A stretch of DNA of 64,000 nucleotides from Pacificoceanicola sp048553275. GTDB taxonomy: Bacteria; Pseudomonadota; Alphaproteobacteria; Rhodobacterales; Rhodobacteraceae. The translations under genes were made by a program, and so were the position numbers. Positions within the stretch are counted from its first letter, which is position 1, and each line of letters opens with the position of its first letter. The stretch covers positions 124,001-188,000 of the forward strand of contig NZ_JBLZMW010000006.1 in the NCBI RefSeq assembly GCF_048553275.1, read 5' to 3'. Of this stretch, positions 58,460 through 64,000 are shown piece by piece. The notes beneath the pieces were generated by a model, which searched no databases, was not told where the DNA came from, and saw nothing but the letters and a program-made list of their open reading frames with translations.

Positions 58460-58795
58460 TCAGGCGGCGGTTTGCGTCGCTGCGTCGACGGATTCGTGAA
58501 TTTTGAAAATCGAATCCATGCGGGTCATCCGAAAAACCTTGTCGACATTGGCGGTGAGGCTGGACAGTTCCAGTTTTCGCCCATCGGGCATCAGCTTCAT
58601 GGCGGCGACGATCGCGCCGAGGCCGCTCGAATCGATGAAATCCACGTGTTCGAGATTGAGGACGACGCGATCATCGGCGCCGACTACCACTTCGCGCATC
58701 TTGTCCTTGAATTGTATGGCGACGGCGGCGTCGATCCGGTCCGCCTCGACCGTAATGATCTGGACCGCGCCGTGAGTTTGTGTTGTCAGGTTCAT
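58460..58795 (-). CDS. STAS-domain anti-sigma factor antagonist
   Basis: 111-aa STAS protein of the RsbV/SpoIIAA type. The phosphorylatable serine is in VDFIDSSGLGAIVAAM, the family motif. N-terminal strand AVQIITVEADRIDAAVAIQFKDKM. The C-terminal AATQTAA tail is unusual. It forms a partner-switch with the downstream RsbW-like kinase. Divergent from the thiolase gene. Confidence 0.92.
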   Translation of the reverse strand: MNLTTQTHGAVQIITVEADRIDAAVAIQFKDKMREVVVGADDRVVLNLEHVDFIDSSGLGAIVAAMKLMPDGRKLELSSLTANVDKVFRMTRMDSIFKIHESVDAATQTAA

Positions 58796-58883
58796 GGCTG
58801 CCTCTCAGGTGCTCTTTGTCCAGCACCCTAGACGGCATTCCTTACCATTCGGTATTCAGGGGGCAGACATTGGAGGAGACACC

Positions 58884-60056
58884 ATGCAAGACGTCGTAAT
58901 CACAGGAGCCGCACGCACCCCGATGGGCGGGTTTCAGGGCGTGTTCGAGAGCGTGAGCGCTTCTGCGCTGGGTGGGGCCGCGATCGCCGGAGCGCTGAAA
59001 CAGGCAGGGGATCCCGCCGTTGATGAGCTGTTGATGGGATGCGTCCTGCCAGCAGGGCAGGGACAGGCACCCGCGCGGCAGGCTGGGTTTGCAGCCGGGC
59101 TTGGCGAAGAGGTGCCGGCAACGACGCTGAACAAGATGTGTGGCTCTGGCATGAAGGCGGCGATGATGGCCTGGGATCGGCTGGCGCTGGGCCACGCCAG
59201 TTTGATGGTCGCCGGCGGCATGGAGTCGATGACACAGGCGCCCTACATGCTGCCCAGGATGCGTGGCGGCGCCCGGATCGGCCACACGCAGGTGATTGAC
59301 CACATGTTTCTCGACGGGCTTGAGGATGCCTATGACAAGGGCCGCCTGATGGGCACCTTTGCCGAGGATTGCGCCGAGGCGTTTCAATTCACCCGCGAAA
59401 CGCAGGACCAATACGCGCTTGCGTCGCTTTCGAACGCGCTCGACGCGGAACGCTCTGGTGCGTTCGACGGTGAGATCACGCCGGTGACGCTGCACACGCG
59501 AACAGGCGAAGAGATCATCACGCGCGATGAGCAGCCCGGCAAGGCCCGTCCCGAGAAAATCCCGATGCTCAAACCTGCCTTCCGCAAGGACGGAACGGTC
59601 ACGGCTGCCAATTCCTCGTCTATTTCGGATGGCGCGGCGGCCTTGGTGATGACCACGCTGGCCCAAGCCGCGGCCAGTGGCGCCACGCCGCGCGCCCGCA
59701 TACTTGGCCATGCCAGCCATGCACAGGCGCCGAAAGACTTTCCCACGGCCCCGGTGCCCGCCGCCCGGAAACTTTTGGAGCGGATCGGCTGGAAGCCTTC
59801 GGATGTGGACTTGTGGGAGGTCAATGAGGCCTTCGCTGTTGTGCCCATGGCCTTCATGACGGAAATGGGCCTGCCGCGCGATGTCGTAAACGTCAATGGC
59901 GGCGCCTGCGCGCTGGGCCATCCGATTGGTGCCTCCGGGGCGAGGATCATCGTCACCTTGCTCAATGCGCTTGAGACACGTGGATTGAAGCGCGGTGTTG
60001 CGGCGATCTGCATCGGCGGTGGCGAAGGCACGGCGATTGCCATAGAGCGGCTGTGA
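58884..60056 (+). CDS. acetyl-CoA C-acyltransferase (thiolase)
   Basis: 390-aa thiolase. Active-site Cys86 in NKMCGSGMKAAM, the His in GGACALGHPIGASG, and the second Cys in CIGGGEG. Start ATG 58884 after GGAGGAG; the frame upstream is not coding. Either biosynthetic (acetoacetyl-CoA for PHA) or degradative use is possible; no phaB or fadB neighbour decides it. Followed by fRMsr. Confidence 0.93.
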   Translation: MQDVVITGAARTPMGGFQGVFESVSASALGGAAIAGALKQAGDPAVDELLMGCVLPAGQGQAPARQAGFAAGLGEEVPATTLNKMCGSGMKAAMMAWDRLALGHASLMVAGGMESMTQAPYMLPRMRGGARIGHTQVIDHMFLDGLEDAYDKGRLMGTFAEDCAEAFQFTRETQDQYALASLSNALDAERSGAFDGEITPVTLHTRTGEEIITRDEQPGKARPEKIPMLKPAFRKDGTVTAANSSSISDGAAALVMTTLAQAAASGATPRARILGHASHAQAPKDFPTAPVPAARKLLERIGWKPSDVDLWEVNEAFAVVPMAFMTEMGLPRDVVNVNGGACALGHPIGASGARIIVTLLNALETRGLKRGVAAICIGGGEGTAIAIERL

Positions 60057-60080
60057 GCCGCCTTCGCAACAGGACTTCCC

Positions 60081-60542
60081 ATGACGACCGTTGACTACAC
60101 CGCACTGAGCGCAACCATCGCGAGCCTGACAGAGGGTGAGACCGACACGGTCTCGCTCATGGCCACCTTGGCGTGCGAGATACATCACGCCGATGCACGC
60201 TTTGACTGGACCGGGTTCTACCGCGTCACTGAGCCCGGGCTTTTGAAGATCGGGCCGTATCAGGGCGGCCACGGATGCCTTGTCATTCCTTTCGCGCGCG
60301 GGGTTTGCGGCGCTTGCGCACGGACCGGTGAGGCGCAAATCGTTGAGGATGTAGAGGCCTTTCCAGGGCATATCGCCTGTTCCAGTTCGACTCGCTCCGA
60401 GCTGGTGCTGCCGGTGCGCAATGCGGCCGGTGCGTTGCTTGGCGTTCTGGATATCGACAGCGACAGGTCGGGCGCGTTCGACCGGGCGGATGCGGAGGCG
60501 CTGCAGGCAATCCTGAATGCGACCTTTGCAGATGCCTCCTGA
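60081..60542 (+). CDS. msrC: free methionine-(R)-sulfoxide reductase (GAF fold)
   Basis: 153-aa GAF-domain enzyme that repairs free methionine-R-sulfoxide. Three Cys are spaced as in E. coli fRMsr: Cys66, Cys76 (ARGVCG), Cys100 (FPGHIAC), with spacings 10 and 24. An extra Cys79 is present. ETDTVSLMATLACEI and FDWTGFYRV are typical of the N-terminus. Follows the thiolase after 24 bp on the same strand. Confidence 0.9.
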   Translation: MTTVDYTALSATIASLTEGETDTVSLMATLACEIHHADARFDWTGFYRVTEPGLLKIGPYQGGHGCLVIPFARGVCGACARTGEAQIVEDVEAFPGHIACSSSTRSELVLPVRNAAGALLGVLDIDSDRSGAFDRADAEALQAILNATFADAS

Positions 60543-60619
60543 GACCATCGGCGCGTGTCTTGGGCGGGTCCAGTGCCGATGTCTCCTGAACGCGCTTTTG
60601 GCGCCGCAGGCCGGATAAA

Positions 60620-61243
60620 ATGACGCTCGAAGGCTGGATCGTATTCGCGAGCTTCTGGGTGCTCTTCGTGACCTCGCCGGGGCCCAATGCCGTCAACTGC
60701 ATTCAAAACGGTATGAGTTTTGGCTTTGCCCGCGGCCTGTGGGGGGTGCTGGGTATCATGACGCAGGCGCTGCTTTTCCTGTTCTTGTCGGCGGCGGGGA
60801 TCACCGCGCTTCTGACGGCTTCTCCTGCGGGCTTCCTGATCGCCAAGATCGTCGGGGCGTTGGTGCTGATCGGGCTGGGGCTGCGAAACTGGCGCCGCGC
60901 CGCGCAGCCCATGGCGCAGGCCGAGGCGCCCTCGCGCCACATCTATTCACGCGCTTTCATGATCGCGACGATCAACCCCAAGTCGGTTGCGGGCTATCTT
61001 GCCGCGTTCTCGCAATTCGTGCAGACGGAGATACCCATCGGGCCGCAAATGTGGGTGATCGTGCCCACGGCGCTGACGATCACCGCCGCGAGTTATGTCA
61101 CCTATACAACCTTCGGCGTGATGATCGGGAAGGCGGCGCTCTCGGCGGTTGCCAACACCACCATTCGCCGCGTATTGGCAGGATGTTTCATCCTCTATGG
61201 CCTCGCGCTCGCCGCCACGGCCCTACCCTTGGGAGAGTTGTAA
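60620..61243 (+). CDS. LysE-family amino acid exporter
   Basis: 207-aa membrane protein with six hydrophobic helices. LFVTSPGPNAVNCIQNGMSFGFARGLWGVLG is the LysE/RhtB signature. Such proteins export amino acids such as lysine, threonine or homoserine lactone; the substrate is unknown. Its TAA stop overlaps the next ATG by 1 nt, so the GFA gene is coupled. Confidence 0.9.
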   Translation: MTLEGWIVFASFWVLFVTSPGPNAVNCIQNGMSFGFARGLWGVLGIMTQALLFLFLSAAGITALLTASPAGFLIAKIVGALVLIGLGLRNWRRAAQPMAQAEAPSRHIYSRAFMIATINPKSVAGYLAAFSQFVQTEIPIGPQMWVIVPTALTITAASYVTYTTFGVMIGKAALSAVANTTIRRVLAGCFILYGLALAATALPLGEL

Positions 61244-61611
61244 TGCAGGGTTCCTGTGCCTGTGGGGCGATCACCTTTGCGGTCAATGATGTGCCGCTCG
61301 GGGCCTCGTGCTGTCATTGCTCGCAGTGCCGAAAGATGTCCGGGCATGTCTGGAGTTCTGCCTATGTCCAGGCAAGCGCGCTCGCCATCGCTGGCCCGGT
61401 CAAATGGGTTGCGCTGACGGAGGTGGCACACCGTGGCATATGCCCGGACTGCGGCGCGTTTCTGTTCTGGAAGGCGCATGAAGAGGACACCATGAGCTTT
61501 GCTCTCGGCGCAATCGACGGGCCAACCGGCCTTGCTCTCGAAAAACACATCTTCACAGCCACAAAAGGGGACTACTACACCCTTTGCGATGGTCTGCCAC
61601 AAAAGGACTGA
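61243..61611 (+). CDS. GFA-family (glutathione-dependent formaldehyde-activating-like) protein
   Basis: 122-aa zinc-binding protein of the GFA/CENP-V family. CSCACG-like GSCACGAITF, CCHCSQCRKMSGHVW, and the C-terminal CPDCGAFLFW supply the Cys ligands. True GFA enzymes join formaldehyde to glutathione, but many family members have no known role. ATG 61243 overlaps the LysE stop; the homocysteine methyltransferase follows in 3 nt. Confidence 0.87.
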   Translation: MQGSCACGAITFAVNDVPLGASCCHCSQCRKMSGHVWSSAYVQASALAIAGPVKWVALTEVAHRGICPDCGAFLFWKAHEEDTMSFALGAIDGPTGLALEKHIFTATKGDYYTLCDGLPQKD

Positions 61612-61614
61612 CCG

Positions 61615-62511
61615 ATGACGAAACCTGCAATCACCCTGCTCGACGGTGGCATGGGGCAGGAACTGGTAAAGCGATCGGGCGATGCGCCCACCGCGCTCTG
61701 GTCAACGCGCGTGATGATGGATCGGCCCGGTCTGGTGGCTGATATACACCGCGCCTATTTCGAGGCCGGTGCCGTCATCGCGACGGCAAACACCTATGCG
61801 ATCCTGCGTGACAGGCTTGTGCGGGAAGGGCTCGAAGACGCCTTCGAATCGTTGCATGCCAAAGCGCTGGAGGAGGCGCGCACCGCGCGGGATGGATTTG
61901 GACAGGGACGGATCGCCGGGGCCATCGGGCCGCTTGGAGCCACTTATCGCCCTGACGTGCACCCGCCGGTTTCTCAGGCTGTGCCGCTCTATCGCGAGAT
62001 CGCCGACCTGCAGGCACCGCATGTGGATCTGTTCTTGCTCGAATCCGTCGCATCGCTTGACCATGCCCGCGCTGCCCTTGCTGCCACGCGCGATCACGGC
62101 AAGCCGGTCTGGCTGTCGGTGACGGTGGACGACGCGGATGGGGCGCGGCTGCGCTCCGGCGAAGCTGTTGCCGATCTGCTGCCCCTGCTGGACGGGGCGG
62201 CGGCGCTTCTCGCAAATTGCTCGACCCCGGAGGCGATGCCGGCTGCGCTGGAAGTGTTTGCGCGGCAAGAGCTGCCGTTTGGCGCCTATGCCAATGGATT
62301 TACCGCGATCAGCGATGGCTTTCTTGTCGATGCTCCGACTGTAGATGCGCTGAGCGCGCGCGCTGATATGGGACCCGATGCCTATGCCGATCACGTGATG
62401 GCCTGGCTTGATATGGGCGCCACGCTCGTCGGCGGCTGTTGCGAAACCGGGCCGGAGCACATTCGCGCGATTGCAGATCGTTTGAAATGTGCGGGCTACG
62501 ACATCGCCTAG
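61615..62511 (+). CDS. homocysteine S-methyltransferase family protein
   Basis: 298-aa zinc enzyme. Cys ligands are LLANCS and the paired GGCCETGPEHI near the C-terminus. N-terminal LLDGGMGQELVKRSGDAP is typical. Members use S-methylmethionine or betaine as methyl donor to homocysteine. The MmuM-type choice is plausible; a selenium-related use is possible. Operon with LysE and GFA genes. Confidence 0.88.
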   Translation: MTKPAITLLDGGMGQELVKRSGDAPTALWSTRVMMDRPGLVADIHRAYFEAGAVIATANTYAILRDRLVREGLEDAFESLHAKALEEARTARDGFGQGRIAGAIGPLGATYRPDVHPPVSQAVPLYREIADLQAPHVDLFLLESVASLDHARAALAATRDHGKPVWLSVTVDDADGARLRSGEAVADLLPLLDGAAALLANCSTPEAMPAALEVFARQELPFGAYANGFTAISDGFLVDAPTVDALSARADMGPDAYADHVMAWLDMGATLVGGCCETGPEHIRAIADRLKCAGYDIA

Positions 62512-62615
62512 GCGCGGGACGGTTGCCCTGCCTTGGATGCCGTGTGGTCCCGAAGGCCGAGCAATGCGGCGCGGAAGGCTTGCCTTCCCCGCCCCGCCGC
62601 GCCTAAAGGAGGCGG

Positions 62616-63263
62616 ATGAGCGACACCTATGATCCGCCGCAGGGGGAAATCCCCGTCCTGCATGAAGACAGCGATCTGCTGATCGTCCACAAGCCCGCCG
62701 GCCTTCTGTCCGTACCGGGCAAGGGAGAGGGGCTGGAGGATTGTCTGTTGTCCCGGCTTGAGGCGGCCTTTCCCACCGTGCGACTGGTGCATCGGCTGGA
62801 TCGGGACACGTCCGGCGTCATGGTCTTTGCCCTGACCGCCCATGCGCAAAAACACCTCGGGCAGCAATTCGAAGCGCGAAAGGTCAAGAAAACCTACGTG
62901 GCGCGGTTGGCAGGAGAGTTGGAGCCGAAGGACGGCGAGGTGGACCTGCCGCTGATCGTCGACTGGCCCAACCGCCCGCGTCAGATGGTTTGCCATGACA
63001 CCGGCAAACCGTCGCTGACCGGTTGGAAGGTGGTGAAATCCGGAGACGGTGAAACGCGGGTGCGGCTGTTTCCGCATACGGGACGCAGCCATCAGCTGCG
63101 CGTACATATGCTGGCACTGGGGCATCCGATTCTGGGCGACGAACTGTACGCGCCCGAGACTGCGGCGTCTTACCCGCGCATGATGTTGCATGCAGAAGAG
63201 TTGCGCGTGAACCATCCCGAAAACGGGCGCGGCATGAAATTTCGGGCGAAGCCGGATTTTTGA
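62616..63263 (+). CDS. RluA-family RNA pseudouridine synthase
   Basis: 215-aa single-domain pseudouridylase of the RluA family. Catalytic Asp lies in LVHRLDRDTSGVMVFA, then FEARKVKKTYVARL, and GRSHQLRVHMLALGHPILGD near the end. It lacks an N-terminal S4 domain, so it resembles the RluA subgroup that modifies 23S rRNA or tRNA. Follows the methyltransferase by 104 bp. Confidence 0.9.
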   Translation: MSDTYDPPQGEIPVLHEDSDLLIVHKPAGLLSVPGKGEGLEDCLLSRLEAAFPTVRLVHRLDRDTSGVMVFALTAHAQKHLGQQFEARKVKKTYVARLAGELEPKDGEVDLPLIVDWPNRPRQMVCHDTGKPSLTGWKVVKSGDGETRVRLFPHTGRSHQLRVHMLALGHPILGDELYAPETAASYPRMMLHAEELRVNHPENGRGMKFRAKPDF

Positions 63264-63268
63264 CAGAC

Positions 63269-63293
63269 GTGCGGGGTGAAACCCCGCCCTACG
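63269..63293. repeat. REP-like GC hairpin after the pseudouridine synthase
   Basis: GTGCGGGGTGAAACCCCGCC then CTACG: a GCGGGGT-GAA-ACCCCGC stem of 7 bp, with the shared CCCCGCCCTAC end of the livM-flanking repeats at 18474 and 19601. It starts 6 bp after the stop codon and could also act as a weak terminator. Confidence 0.55.
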
Positions 63294-63470
63294 GACCCGT
63301 GCGCTCTCACGCGTTGATGTCCTGCCTTGGGCAGGCAGCGCGTTGCCCGCATGGCGCGGCGACCCGCCCCCCGAAGTCCTTGCAAAGCGAAGACGCCCGG
63401 GCCGGTTTGCCCATCCTTGAACGTTGGGTCGTGATGCGCGGGACCATAGCCGATCCCGCGCAATACGTTG

Positions 63471-64000
63471 TTATTCGGCGGCCCAGCCGCTGACGGCTTT
63501 GACCTCGACAAAGTCGTGGATGCCCCAGCTGCCTGCCTCGCGGCCATTGCCGGAGGCTTTCATACCGCCAAACGGGGCACCGGCTCCGCGCGACTGGCCG
63601 TTCATCTCGACCATCCCGGAGCGCAATTGCCGGGCGAGGCGCACGCGGCGCTGATCGTCGGTGCTTTGGACATAGTTGGTCAGGCCATAGGGGGTATCGT
63701 TCGCGATCTGAACCGCCTCATCCTCTGTTTCGAACTTCAGGATGGAAAGCACGGGGCCGAAGATCTCTTCGCGCGCGATCGTCATGTCATTCGTCACATC
63801 GGCAAAGACCGTCGGGCGCACGTAGAAGCCCTTGTTCAGACCATCGGGGCGACCGAGGCCACCGGCGACCAGCCGAGCGCCTTCGTCGATGCCTTTCTGA
63901 ATAAGGTCCTGGATCTTGTCCCATTGGGCGGCGTTGACCACCGGGCCGATGTGGCGTCCGTCTTCGGAAGCGGGACCGACCTCGACCTTGGCGGCGATTG
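63471..64000 (-). CDS. aldehyde dehydrogenase family protein (partial, C-terminal part)
   Basis: About 176 C-terminal residues of an NAD(P)-dependent aldehyde dehydrogenase; the gene runs off the right edge and its start is outside. Visible motifs: VGPASEDGRHIGPVVN, KGFYVRPTVFADV, EEIFGPVLSILKFE, the linker region NDTPYGLTNYVQS, and GAPFGGMKASGNGREAGSWG, ending VSGWAAE. The catalytic Cys and the cofactor site lie outside the window, so the substrate class cannot be set. Confidence 0.93.
   Translation of the reverse strand, partial: IAAKVEVGPASEDGRHIGPVVNAAQWDKIQDLIQKGIDEGARLVAGGLGRPDGLNKGFYVRPTVFADVTNDMTIAREEIFGPVLSILKFETEDEAVQIANDTPYGLTNYVQSTDDQRRVRLARQLRSGMVEMNGQSRGAGAPFGGMKASGNGREAGSWGIHDFVEVKAVSGWAAE

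Noticed and set aside
58842..60548. 568-codon minus-strand ORF over the thiolase and fRMsr genes
   Set aside because: Antisense of two recognised enzymes with intact catalytic Cys residues. No ribosome-binding site or family.
1..64000. CRISPR arrays, rRNA genes, prophage or toxin-antitoxin pairs
   Set aside because: No regularly spaced repeats, rRNA sequence, phage structural gene, integrase, or toxin-antitoxin pair seen on either strand.

Overview
The window is a stretch of high-GC chromosome from an alphaproteobacterium, most likely a member of the Rhodobacterales (Roseobacter/Rhodobacter group). The neighbourhoods support this: pmbA-cysQ-DUF4170-waaA-lpxK, dapB facing rbfA, UPF0262 next to a low-molecular-weight phosphatase, a split mnmD/mnmC pair, and a LIV-type transporter flanked by two AMP-forming ligases. 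I see no phage, insertion sequence, CRISPR array or rRNA. Coding density is very high and nearly every gene is chromosomal housekeeping or ordinary metabolism. Both end genes are cut by the window.

Layout. 1-5.7 kb, minus strand: a BMP-type ABC transporter (ATPase cut at base 1), rimI-tsaB, an Nfu iron-sulfur carrier, and an ilvE / Cys-rich protein / universal stress protein operon. 6-10.4 kb, plus: a single-polypeptide cysteine-type formate dehydrogenase, an M20 amidohydrolase and a small membrane protein. 10.4-26.3 kb: a response regulator and hybrid kinase face a cluster of a long-chain-type acyl-CoA ligase, LivG, a secreted orphan, LivH, two small overlapping genes, LivM, the binding protein and LivF. 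A periplasmic cupin, an oppositely oriented protein with an internal duplication, a PaaK-like ligase and a secreted pseudo-caspase with peptidoglycan-binding domains follow. 26.4-35.9 kb: rpmJ, tRNA-Val(GAC), an N-formylglutamate amidohydrolase-type gene, the lipid A/Kdo operon, rbfA, dapB and dapA. 35.9-47 kb: lytic transglycosylase, DMT exporter, mnmD/mnmC, uvrC, a FolM-like reductase, a Ca/Na antiporter, an S49 peptidase, a MaoC hydratase and a HAD hydrolase. 47-64 kb: UPF0262, phosphatase, an OmpA protein with its membrane partner, ubiA, rsmE, gshA, a gamma-glutamyltransferase, a STAS/anti-sigma pair, thiolase, fRMsr, LysE, GFA protein, homocysteine methyltransferase, RluA and a truncated aldehyde dehydrogenase.

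How the genes fit together. The 10.4-24.6 kb block looks like one uptake-and-activation unit for an organic acid: a sensor pair, a periplasmic binding protein, permeases and ATPases, and two unrelated CoA ligases. The lipid A genes, Slt, OmpA and the pseudo-caspase concern the envelope. The gshA and ggt genes concern glutathione.

The most unusual non-coding signal is a pair of 14-bp hairpins (57595-57640 and 57805-57850) with identical 18-nt loops in the 472-bp leader of the gamma-glutamyltransferase gene. Every difference between their stems keeps base pairing only if the RNA is read from the minus strand. This suggests a C-rich-loop regulatory RNA or mRNA leader element. Several families of dispersed intergenic repeats and a few palindromic or tandem operator candidates are also recorded.
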